Positions 1 through 5,339 of a DNA stretch of 5,517 bases are shown piece by piece (position 1 is the first letter of the stretch; the number at the start of each line of letters is the position of its first letter). Source of the DNA: an uncultured Senegalimassilia sp. GTDB taxonomy: Bacteria > Actinomycetota > Coriobacteriia > Coriobacteriales > Eggerthellaceae. The notes beneath the pieces were generated by a model, which was given only the letters and a program-made list of their open reading frames with translations, searched no databases and was not told the origin of the DNA. The stretch spans positions 1 through 5,517 of the forward strand of contig NZ_CAKTYH010000126.1 of NCBI RefSeq assembly GCF_934632265.1, given 5' to 3'. A program made the translations under genes and the position numbers.

Positions 1-109
1 GGGGTACATTAAGAAGAACGACTTCACGGCGTTCGGCTGGTACCGCATCGTGGTGGGCGCGCTGGTGCTCGGCGTCTTCGCGCTGCAAACCGCGGGCATC
101 CTGGCGTAA
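1..109 (+). CDS. uppP: Undecaprenyl-diphosphatase, C-terminal fragment (probable)
   Basis: The reading frame (codons from base 2) is open from the window edge to a TAA at 107-109 and gives the last 35 residues of a protein. The segment has a short polar loop (KKNDF), then an aromatic FGWYRIVVGA stretch and a final hydrophobic helix ending in LQTAGILA. An F-x-YRI-x-x-G motif before a last membrane helix is typical of the C-terminus of the UppP/BacA family. These integral membrane enzymes dephosphorylate undecaprenyl pyrophosphate to recycle the lipid carrier for peptidoglycan and other envelope polymers, and they confer some bacitracin resistance. The catalytic motifs lie upstream, outside the window, so the call rests on the tail only. 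Another polytopic membrane protein with a similar last helix cannot be excluded. No terminator is visible in the 71 nt before the next gene, so read-through is possible. Confidence 0.68.
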   Translation, partial: GYIKKNDFTAFGWYRIVVGALVLGVFALQTAGILA

Positions 110-162
110 GGCCCGCGCTCTGCGCTTTCCCGCCCGGCTCCGTGAGCTCATGCAATGCACGC

Positions 163-178
163 GGAAAGGGAAGGGAAG
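163..178 (+). promoter_or_regulatory. Ribosome binding site that sets the AEC transporter start
   Basis: A purine-only run (GGAAAGGGAAGGGAAG) ends two bases before the GTG at 181, and AAGGGA within it sits at normal Shine-Dalgarno distance. The in-frame GTG at 142 has no such site upstream and would add 13 polar residues ahead of the first membrane helix. This decides for the start at 181. Confidence 0.7.
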
Positions 179-180
179 CG

Positions 181-1119
181 GTGCTTAGCCAGTTCAGCAG
201 CATCTTCACGCAGATGGTGGCCCTGTTCGCCGCCATAGGCGTCGGCTATATCTGCAAGAAAACGGGCGTTATGGACGCCGACTTCGACAAGAAGCTCTCG
301 GGGCTTGTCCTGAGCGCCACGCTGCCGGCGCTGATCTTGGCGTCGGTGCTCAACGTGGACAGCTTGCCCGACCCTGTGCTCATGGGGCAGATCATCGGGC
401 TTTCCGTGCTCAGCTATGCGCTGTTCATCCCTATTGCCTACTTTGTCACCTATACGCTGCGCATCCCCGACGGGTGCCGTGGCGTGTACCGCTTCATGCT
501 CATTTTCGGCAACACGGGCTTCATCGGCTACCCCGTGCTGTCGGCCATCTTCGGCCCGCAGACGGTCGTATACGCGGTTGTGTACAACATCGTGTTCAAC
601 CTGCTGTCGTTCACCTTCGGCGCGTGGCTGATCGCGTCGGACAACGAATACGGCGTCAAGGTGCGCATGAGCTGGCGCGATTTCGTCACGCCCTGCAACA
701 TCGCCACGCTCGCCACCATGGTGCTGGCGTTTTGCGGCGTGCATGCCGTGCCCGTGGTCGGCCCGGCGCTTTCCGCCATCGGCAGCTTCACCACGCCCGC
801 CACGCTGCTCATCGTGGGCTCGTCGCTTGCGAACCTTCCCGTCGCCAAGCTCATGGGCACCCCTCGCCTGTGGATCGCGTGCCTGGTGCGCATGGTGGCC
901 ATCCCGCTGCTCATCTTCGCCGTCATGCGGCCCCTTGCCGGCGGCGCGCTGCTGGGGGTGGTCGTGGTGCTGGCGGCCATGCCCGTGGCCACCAACGGCA
1001 CCATGTTCTGCTACCAGTACGGCGGCGACGCCAAGACCATGGCCCAGGGCACCTTCATCACCACCGTCTTGGCGCTGGTCACCATCCCTTTGCTGGCTAC
1101 GTTCTCGGCTGTTTTGTAA
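181..1119 (+). CDS. AEC family transporter (auxin efflux carrier / malate permease type)
   Basis: A 312-residue integral membrane protein with about ten hydrophobic segments, at roughly residues 8-26, 38-56, 64-87, 101-121, 127-147, 172-191, 198-217, 230-250, 253-272 and 287-310. The family signature is the FGNTGFIGYP block at 109-118 in the fourth segment, with its mirrored partner AMPVATNGTMF at 266-276 followed by YGGD at 280-283. This is the two-half inverted architecture expected of AEC carriers, and the length fits the usual 300-320 residues. Such proteins are secondary carriers in the cytoplasmic membrane. Characterised bacterial members move malate or related organic anions, but the substrate cannot be read from the sequence. 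The GTG start at 181 is chosen over GTG 142 because of the adjacent purine-rich ribosome binding site and because helix one then begins right after the N-terminus. No functional link to its neighbours is evident; it could be cotranscribed with the upstream uppP-like gene. Confidence 0.88.
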   Translation: MLSQFSSIFTQMVALFAAIGVGYICKKTGVMDADFDKKLSGLVLSATLPALILASVLNVDSLPDPVLMGQIIGLSVLSYALFIPIAYFVTYTLRIPDGCRGVYRFMLIFGNTGFIGYPVLSAIFGPQTVVYAVVYNIVFNLLSFTFGAWLIASDNEYGVKVRMSWRDFVTPCNIATLATMVLAFCGVHAVPVVGPALSAIGSFTTPATLLIVGSSLANLPVAKLMGTPRLWIACLVRMVAIPLLIFAVMRPLAGGALLGVVVVLAAMPVATNGTMFCYQYGGDAKTMAQGTFITTVLALVTIPLLATFSAVL

Positions 1120-1125
1120 CCGGGG

Positions 1126-1156
1126 TGGGGCGATTGCCCCATTTACCTACTTTATT
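1126..1156 (+). terminator. Weak hairpin terminator after the transporter gene
   Basis: A 6-bp stem TGGGGC / GCCCCA (1126-1131 with 1136-1141) closes a GATT loop seven bases after the TAA. It is followed by a T-rich but interrupted tract (TTTACCTACTTTATT). The arm is short for a factor-independent terminator, so it may be leaky. The T-rich tail and position directly after a stop codon support the call. Confidence 0.45.
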
Positions 1157-1187
1157 CCTCAGATTTCCCTGAATCAGCCGGTTGTTT

Positions 1188-1196
1188 TGCTATCAT
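1188..1196 (+). promoter_or_regulatory. Extended -10 promoter candidate for the aroQ-aroF operon
   Basis: TGC followed by TATCAT (1191-1196) matches the extended -10 pattern TGn-TATAAT with one substitution. It lies in the most AT-rich stretch of the window, about 105 bases before the chorismate mutase start. The -35 region is poor (CTGAAT at 1169-1174 is the best at 16-bp spacing), which is tolerated with an extended -10. The predicted transcript start is near 1203, leaving a leader of about 95 nt. Confidence 0.55.
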
Positions 1197-1233
1197 GATG
1201 CGCACACGAGGGCCGCTTTCGTCCGGCACGGCG

Positions 1234-1253
1234 CGCGTCTGGAACTCGACGCG
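1234..1253 (+). other. GC-rich hairpin in the leader of the aromatic operon
   Basis: CGCGTC (1234-1239) and GACGCG (1248-1253) are perfectly complementary around an 8-nt loop, and a flanking G-T wobble can extend the stem. It lies between the promoter candidate and the ribosome binding site. No T tract follows, so it is not a classical attenuator terminator. It may only shape the leader RNA. Confidence 0.35.
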
Positions 1254-1285
1254 TCGCGCGGCCATGCTCGTTACCGCTCAAGAAC

Positions 1286-1294
1286 AGGAAGGAA
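1286..1294 (+). promoter_or_regulatory. Ribosome binding site of chorismate mutase
   Basis: AGGAAGGAA ends five bases before the ATG at 1300. The in-frame upstream ATGs at 1264, 1198 and 1195 lack such a site, and the first two codons of the open frame overlap the predicted -10 box. The start at 1300 is therefore preferred. Confidence 0.75.
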
Positions 1295-1299
1295 CGCCG

Positions 1300-1581
1300 A
1301 TGTCTGATCAGAACAGCTCGTTCGAGCAGATCCCGGAACCTCGTGCAAAGATCGACGAGCTTGACCGCCAGATCGTCGCGCTGCTCAACAAGCGCGCCGG
1401 TCATTCGCTGGTCATCCGCGGCCTGAAGCCCGGTGCGCACCTGGGTCTGTACGACCCCAAACGCGAAGAGGAGATCTTCGAGAAGGTGGACAGCTATAAC
1501 GAGGGCCCGCTCTATAACGATAACCTCCGCGAGATCTACGGTACTATCCTGAAAGTCATGAAGGAGACCCCGTCAGCATGA
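1300..1581 (+). CDS. aroQ: Chorismate mutase, AroQ type, stand-alone
   Basis: This 93-residue all-helical protein should convert chorismate to prephenate, the branch point to phenylalanine and tyrosine, in the cytoplasm. AroQ landmarks are visible in order: R15 with the helix-1 pattern IDELDRQIVALLNKR (18-32), R32, K43, and Y51-DPKRE-56. These correspond to the first Arg, the second Arg, the loop Lys and the D-x-x-R-E active-site block of the E. coli mutase domain. The length of about 90 residues is normal for a single AroQ domain. The last helix (about 76-89, EIYGTILKVMKE) is the least canonical part: by eye alignment the Ser and Gln of the E. coli site (S84, Q88) are not present. The gene shares an ATGA with the DAHP synthase gene, so translation is likely coupled. 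In several bacteria this domain is fused to, or bound by, DAHP synthase and serves as its feedback sensor; a similar role here is an inference. Confidence 0.9.
   Translation: MSDQNSSFEQIPEPRAKIDELDRQIVALLNKRAGHSLVIRGLKPGAHLGLYDPKREEEIFEKVDSYNEGPLYNDNLREIYGTILKVMKETPSA
1561..1567 (+). promoter_or_regulatory. Ribosome binding site of DAHP synthase inside aroQ
   Basis: AAGGAGA lies in the last codons of the chorismate mutase gene, ten bases before the ATG at 1578. That ATG overlaps the TGA of the upstream gene (ATGA, 1578-1581), the classic arrangement for translational coupling. Confidence 0.75.
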
Positions 1582-2381
1582 GCGAGCAGAGAATCGAAGC
1601 GAAACTGCCGGATTACGGCACCCGTACCGACGAGATAACCATCTACGCCGGCCCTTGCTCGGTTGAAAGCGAAGAGCAGTTCTTCGAAGTGGCCGAGTGC
1701 ATCAGCGACCTGGGCCTGACCTGGATCCGCGGCGGTGCGTACAAGCCGCGCACCAACCCGCACAGCTTCCAGGGCCTTGGCGAGGAGGCGCTCAAGATCA
1801 TGAAGGCCGGCGGCGAGAAGTACGGCCTGAAAACGCTCACCGAGGTCATGGACTCCGAGCATTGCGAGCTGGTGCATTCCTACGTGGACGGCCTGCAGGT
1901 GGGCGCCCGCAACTTCCAGAACTTCAGCCTGCTGAAGAACATCGGCAAGGTCACGAAGGACTCCCACAAGATGGTGCTGTTCAAGCGCGGCTTCGCGGGC
2001 ACCATCGCCGAGTGGCTGGCGGCTACGGACTACATCACCATGGAGGGCAACGACAACGTGGTGCTGTGCGAGCGCGGCCTGCGCACGTTCGAGACGGCCA
2101 CGCGCTTCACGCTCGACATCTCGGCTGTGCCCGTCATTCACAAGCAGAGCCTGCTGCCCATCTGCGTGGACGTGTCCCATCCGGCAGGCGTCCGCGACCT
2201 GGTGCCCAGCCTGGCGCGCGCTGCGGTTGCCGTGGGCGCCGACTCCATCATGATCGAGGTGCACCCCAACCCGCCGGTGGCGCTTTCCGACGGCCCGCAG
2301 CAGCTGACCCCGGCGCAGTTCCGCGTCCTGGTCGAGGAGTTGCGCGAGATCGCCGCGGTGTTCGGGAAGAAGATCGTCTAG
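1578..2381 (+). CDS. aroF: 3-deoxy-7-phosphoheptulonate (DAHP) synthase, type I-beta, core domain only
   Basis: A 267-residue (beta/alpha)8-barrel enzyme that condenses phosphoenolpyruvate and erythrose-4-phosphate to DAHP, the first step of the shikimate pathway. Conserved blocks are AGPCSVES (24-31), GGAYKPRTNP (52-61, the DAHP synthase form KPRT rather than the KDO8P synthase form), GARNFQN (109-115), KRG (136-138), DVSH (198-201), IEVHP (226-230) and LSDGPQQL (236-243). The four expected metal ligands are present: C27, H201, E227 and D238. The usual DPSH reads DVSH here. The protein lacks the N-terminal ferredoxin-like regulatory domain of the Thermotoga enzyme and the fused chorismate mutase of the Bacillus enzyme, and resembles the short core form known from Pyrococcus. 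The chorismate mutase gene lies directly upstream with a 4-bp overlap, so feedback control by prephenate or chorismate through a non-covalent complex is plausible but inferred. KDO8P synthase is unlikely because of the KPRT motif and the likely Gram-positive host. Confidence 0.94.
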   Translation: MSEQRIEAKLPDYGTRTDEITIYAGPCSVESEEQFFEVAECISDLGLTWIRGGAYKPRTNPHSFQGLGEEALKIMKAGGEKYGLKTLTEVMDSEHCELVHSYVDGLQVGARNFQNFSLLKNIGKVTKDSHKMVLFKRGFAGTIAEWLAATDYITMEGNDNVVLCERGLRTFETATRFTLDISAVPVIHKQSLLPICVDVSHPAGVRDLVPSLARAAVAVGADSIMIEVHPNPPVALSDGPQQLTPAQFRVLVEELREIAAVFGKKIV

Positions 2382-2410
2382 CGGCCGCAAAGCGTTTCGC
2401 GCATCATAAC

Positions 2411-2440
2411 GAAGGCGGATCGGGAAACCGGTCCGCCTTC
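2411..2440 (+). terminator. Intrinsic-type terminator of the aromatic operon
   Basis: A 13-bp stem (2411-2423 with 2428-2440), with a single T-G wobble, is closed by a GAAA tetraloop, 29 bases after the DAHP synthase stop. The tail is TTCGTG rather than a proper T run. The stable stem and position support termination. A factor-assisted or U-tract-poor mechanism is possible. Confidence 0.8.
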
Positions 2441-2457
2441 TTCGTGCGGAAAGATTG

Positions 2458-2489
2458 CTTTTGCGGACGGCGGTGCCTTTTGCGGACGG
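2458..2489 (+). repeat. 13-bp direct repeat, two copies
   Basis: CTTTTGCGGACGG occurs at 2458-2470 and exactly again at 2477-2489, a start-to-start spacing of 19 bp (nearly two helical turns). It lies just after the operon terminator and about 150 bp before the pcrA -10 candidate. It could be a tandem operator half-site pair or a local duplication. Confidence 0.6.
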
Positions 2490-2636
2490 GAGGGCCCGAC
2501 CGCGGCCAGTTCGTTCCGCTGCCCGTCCCGCTTCGCCAAGCCGCGCCGTCAGCGGGGTTTTGCGCGCGGAATCGAACATCCTCTGGCCATGCTGTGCATG
2601 CTTGGCTCGAATCGGGCGCGCGCCGCTCGGAAGCGG

Positions 2637-2642
2637 TACAAT
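2637..2642 (+). promoter_or_regulatory. -10 box candidate for pcrA
   Basis: TACAAT differs by one base from the TATAAT consensus and lies 65 bases before the ATG. No good -35 hexamer is seen at 16-18 bp upstream: that region is a GC palindrome (GGCGCGCGCC, 2615-2624). The expected transcript start is near 2649, giving a leader of about 58 nt. Confidence 0.45.
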
Positions 2643-2696
2643 CATCAGTCGCGCCTTGTGCGCCTTGAACCTGCAACCGCACGTGAACATCATGTT

Positions 2697-2702
2697 AGGA
2701 AG
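2697..2702 (+). promoter_or_regulatory. Ribosome binding site that sets the pcrA start
   Basis: AGGAAG precedes the ATG at 2707 by four bases (six from AGGA). The in-frame ATG at 2692 lies upstream of this site and has none of its own. Starting at 2707 puts the Q motif (LNGPQRQAV) at residues 8-16, where PcrA/UvrD proteins normally carry it. Confidence 0.65.
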
Positions 2703-2706
2703 CCCT

Positions 2707-5253
2707 ATGCCCGTCGACATCACCACGCTCAACGGCCCCCAGCGTCAGGCCGTCGAATGCACCGAAGGCCCGCTTTTGGTCTTGGCTGGTGCTGGATCAG
2801 GCAAAACGCGCGTGCTCACGTACCGCATCGCGCACATCCTGGAGGATCTGAATGTGGCGCCGTGGGAGATCTTGGCCATCACGTTCACCAACAAGGCGGC
2901 CGCCGAGATGCGCGAGCGCCTGCAGGGCCTGGTCGGCCCGCGCAGCCGCGGCATGTGGGTGTCCACCTTCCACAGCATGTGCGTGCGCATGTTGCGCGCC
3001 GACGCCGAGCGCCTCGGGTTCTCGAAGAGCTTCACCATCTACGACACCGATGATCAGAAGCGCCTGTACAAGGAGATCATGGCCGAGCTGGACATCGACC
3101 CGAAGCGTTTCCCCATAAACGCCCTGATGACCCGCATTTCCACGGCGAAAAACGAGCTGAAGGTGCCTGGCAACTTCGCGAAGGAGGCCAACGACCCGGT
3201 GGGCAAGGTGGCCGCGCGCGTGTACGAGAAGCTGCAGGAGCGCCTGAAGCAGGCCAACGCCTTCGACTTCGATGACCTGCTGCTCTATGCGTATCTGCTG
3301 CTGAAGAACCACCCCGACGTGCTCGAGGCCTATCAGCTGCGCTTCCGCTACATCATGGTCGACGAGTACCAGGACACCAACCATGCGCAGTACGAGATTA
3401 CCCGTCTTCTGGCCGAGCAGCACGGCAACATCATGGTGGTGGGCGACGACGACCAGTCCATTTACAGCTGGCGCGGCGCCGATATCCGCAACATCCTGGA
3501 GTTCGAGAAGGACTACCCCCAGTGCACCACGGTGAAGCTGGAGCAGAACTACCGTAGCGTGGGCAACGTGCTGGCGGCGGCCAACGCCGTTATCGCGAAC
3601 AACCAGCATCGCAAGGTGAAGAAGCTGTTCACCGACCAGGAAGACGGCGAGAAGATCCACGTGTACATGGCCTCCGACGAGCGCGACGAGGGCCGCTGGA
3701 TCGCCGGCGAGATCGAGAAGCAGCGCCAGAAGGGGCTGTCCTACAACCAGGTGGCGGTGTTCTACCGCACCAACGCCCAGTCGCGCATGCTCGAAGATAT
3801 GCTGCTGCGCGCCGGCGTGCCGTACCGCATCGTCGGCGGCACGCGATTCTTCGATCGCGCTGAGATTCGCGACGTCATGGCCTATCTCACGTTGGTGGTC
3901 AACCCCGCCGACGATATCGCGGCCAAACGCGTCATCAACACGCCGCGCCGCGGTATCGGCAAGTCCACGGTGGAGCGCATCGAGCAGTTCGCGCGCGAGA
4001 TGGACATGACGTTCATGGAGGGCGCCGAGATCGCCATCGCCGACCCCGAGCTGCGCGCCGCCACGCGCCGCAGCGTGGGGGAGTTCGTGCAGATCATCAA
4101 GGACGCGCAGTCCTACTCGGGCGACCTGCGCAAGTGCATCGAGGCCGTTATCGACAAGTCTGGCCTGATCAGCGCGCTGCAAGCCGAGAACACCGATGAG
4201 GCGCGCGGGCGCGTTGAGAACATCCAGGAGTTCCTGTCCGTAGTCGACGAGTTCGTGGACACCCATGACGAAGAGGATGCGGATTACGCCGCCCCTCGGC
4301 CTTCCGCCGTTCTGCCGAACGGCGGCGGACTCGACGCTGCGGCTTCCCCCGGCACCCAATCCGCGGCCGTTGACGAAGGCTTGCGTACCGAAGTACGCGG
4401 CGCCTTCGCCATCGACCACGGCTCGGGCACTGGGGAAACCCTCGCTGACTCTGCGCTACCTGCGGCGAGTTTGCAAGAATCTGCCGAGCCCGTGCGCGTG
4501 CTGCGCGGCGATTCGTTGGCCGACTTCCTGGAGTGGGTGCGCCTGCGCACCGACCTCGACACCATGGACGAGGACGGCCAGGCGGTCACGATGATGACGG
4601 TGCACGCCTCGAAGGGCCTGGAGTTCGACTGCGTGTTCGTGGCGGGCATGGAGGAGACGCTGTTCCCGCACATGAACAGCGTCGGCGACGCCGCCGGCAT
4701 CGAGGAGGAGCGCCGCCTAGCCTATGTCGCCATCACGCGCGCCCGCAAGGTGCTGTTCCTCACTTGCGCCTATACGCGTCAGATCTTCGGTCAGACGCAG
4801 GCCAACCCTGTCTCGCGCTTCATCCACGAGATCCCCGGCGAGCTTCGCCAGACCATGGGCGTGGGCAGCCAGGGCTTCTCCGGCACCGGTTGGGAGAAGC
4901 GCGGCAGCCGCAAGGGCATCTCGGGCAGCGGCGTGGAGGCCGGCGGCGGCCGCGTGTTCGGCCGCTCGAGTGCCAGCGCCCCCGGCGGCAGGTCCGAGCG
5001 CGAGCGCCGCGAGGTGCGCACGAACCGAATCGGCGCAGGTCGTTCGGTATCGGGTGCCTACGTGCGCCCCGGGGCGGAGAAGAAGGCGGCAGCCAAGATG
5101 ACCTTCGCCGCCGGCGACACCGTAGACCACAAGACGTTCGGCCGCGGCAAGGTGACGAAGGTGGACGGCGACACGCTCTACGTCCGCTTCTCCAAGTCCG
5201 GCCAAACGAAGAAGCTGCTGAAAGACTACGCACCCATCGTCAAGATCGGGTAG
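2707..5253 (+). CDS. pcrA: ATP-dependent DNA helicase PcrA/UvrD (superfamily 1A) with long loop insert and RNA-polymerase-binding tail
   Basis: An 848-residue 3'-5' helicase for nucleotide excision and mismatch repair, replication restart and transcription-linked repair. All SF1A motifs are intact: Q motif LNGPQRQAV (8-16), Walker A GAGSGKT (28-34), Ia TFTNKAAAEM (59-68), Ib STFHS (86-90), II DEYQDT (219-224), III GDDDQSIYSWRGAD (246-259), IV EQNYRS (279-284), V TVHASKGLEFD (631-641) and VI RLAYVAITRAR (670-680). The 2B subdomain begins near 377 (GGTRFFDRAEIRD) and includes NTPRRGIGK (411-419). It is interrupted near 526-593 by a low-complexity insert absent from the usual family pattern. After motif VI come a Gly/Ser/Arg-rich linker (about 718-797) and a compact domain (798-848, FAAGDTVDHKTFGRGKV...) matching the Tudor-like C-terminal domain by which PcrA/UvrD contacts RNA polymerase. 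The length exceeds typical PcrA (about 740-780) mainly through the insert and linker. Promoter and terminator appear to be its own. A fully active enzyme is expected. Confidence 0.95.
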   Translation: MPVDITTLNGPQRQAVECTEGPLLVLAGAGSGKTRVLTYRIAHILEDLNVAPWEILAITFTNKAAAEMRERLQGLVGPRSRGMWVSTFHSMCVRMLRADAERLGFSKSFTIYDTDDQKRLYKEIMAELDIDPKRFPINALMTRISTAKNELKVPGNFAKEANDPVGKVAARVYEKLQERLKQANAFDFDDLLLYAYLLLKNHPDVLEAYQLRFRYIMVDEYQDTNHAQYEITRLLAEQHGNIMVVGDDDQSIYSWRGADIRNILEFEKDYPQCTTVKLEQNYRSVGNVLAAANAVIANNQHRKVKKLFTDQEDGEKIHVYMASDERDEGRWIAGEIEKQRQKGLSYNQVAVFYRTNAQSRMLEDMLLRAGVPYRIVGGTRFFDRAEIRDVMAYLTLVVNPADDIAAKRVINTPRRGIGKSTVERIEQFAREMDMTFMEGAEIAIADPELRAATRRSVGEFVQIIKDAQSYSGDLRKCIEAVIDKSGLISALQAENTDEARGRVENIQEFLSVVDEFVDTHDEEDADYAAPRPSAVLPNGGGLDAAASPGTQSAAVDEGLRTEVRGAFAIDHGSGTGETLADSALPAASLQESAEPVRVLRGDSLADFLEWVRLRTDLDTMDEDGQAVTMMTVHASKGLEFDCVFVAGMEETLFPHMNSVGDAAGIEEERRLAYVAITRARKVLFLTCAYTRQIFGQTQANPVSRFIHEIPGELRQTMGVGSQGFSGTGWEKRGSRKGISGSGVEAGGGRVFGRSSASAPGGRSERERREVRTNRIGAGRSVSGAYVRPGAEKKAAAKMTFAAGDTVDHKTFGRGKVTKVDGDTLYVRFSKSGQTKKLLKDYAPIVKIG
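4282..4485 (+). repeat. Apparent in-frame palindromic insert inside pcrA
   Basis: Between the conserved QEFLSVVDEFVD block and the SLADFLEWVRLRTDLD block, where PcrA/UvrD proteins usually have only a short variable loop, there are about 68 extra codons (residues about 526-593). Their protein text is Ala/Gly/Pro/Ser-rich and resembles no helicase segment. By hand count 23 of 68 codons end in A or T, against 6 of 40 just upstream (4141-4260) and none of 40 downstream (4561-4680). Three inverted repeats lie in it in succession (4304-4325, 4374-4408 and 4441-4469). Boundaries are approximate. It could be a captured interspersed repeat or a disordered loop that evolved locally. Confidence 0.5.
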
Positions 5254-5300
5254 GCCGAAAGCGCCGGCGTATGGCAGCGCCGCGTTGCAGCCTGCATACG

Positions 5301-5339
5301 GAAGCGCCCCGCAAACCTCGACGGTTTGCGGGGCGCTTC
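5301..5339. terminator. Perfect 17-bp hairpin terminator after pcrA
   Basis: GAAGCGCCCCGCAAACC (5301-5317) pairs without mismatch with 5323-5339 around a TCGAC loop, 47 bases after the pcrA stop. The tail GTCGTGTG has no U run. If the minus-strand frame at 5368-5502 is a gene, the hairpin sits between two convergent genes and could serve both. Confidence 0.8.

Larger units (their letters stand above)
2382..2706. other. Intergenic region between aroF and pcrA
   Basis: These 325 bases hold the operon terminator (2411-2440), a 13-bp direct repeat (2458-2489), small palindromes and the pcrA promoter candidate. GGACGGG (2484-2490) can pair with CCCGTCC (2522-2528) across a long loop, which is weak evidence of structure. 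The pcrA frame stays open back to a TTG at 2455, but the translated text is Arg/Ala/Pro-rich and lacks helicase motifs, so I read it as non-coding. No tRNA or other known RNA gene is recognisable. Confidence 0.6.

Noticed and set aside
142..180. GTG 142 as start of the AEC transporter
   Set aside because: It would add 13 polar residues encoded by the ribosome binding site region itself. GTG 181 fits the site spacing and the family's N-terminus.
1195..1299. 35-codon in-frame N-terminal extension of the chorismate mutase
   Set aside because: Its first codon overlaps the likely -10 box, no ribosome binding site precedes it, and AroQ domains do not need the extra residues. AGGAAGGAA at 1286-1294 marks the start at 1300.
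1578..2381. KDO8P synthase instead of DAHP synthase
   Set aside because: The KPRTNP motif, the IEVHP/SDGPQQL blocks and pairing with chorismate mutase indicate DAHP synthase. KDO synthesis is not expected in a Gram-positive host.
2569..2696. LexA/SOS box upstream of pcrA (TCGAAC at 2572, GAAC-GTT at 2685-2696)
   Set aside because: The first has no GTTCGA partner at the right distance. The second has a 5-nt instead of a 4-nt spacer and lacks the outer bases. Neither is a credible site.
2455..2706. 84-codon in-frame N-terminal extension of PcrA from TTG 2455
   Set aside because: The text is Arg/Ala/Pro-rich and unlike any helicase. It would run through the direct repeat and the promoter candidate, and the ATG at 2707 has its own ribosome binding site and gives a normal PcrA N-terminus.
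1536..2732. Long minus-strand open frame (398 codons) opposite DAHP synthase
   Set aside because: It covers the fully conserved DAHP synthase and the operon terminator, and its text shows no family resemblance. It is a GC-driven shadow frame.
2797..4419. Long minus-strand open frame (540 codons) opposite pcrA
   Set aside because: It is antisense to intact helicase motifs and is His/Val/Ala/Leu-rich, the typical mirror-frame artefact of GC-rich coding DNA.
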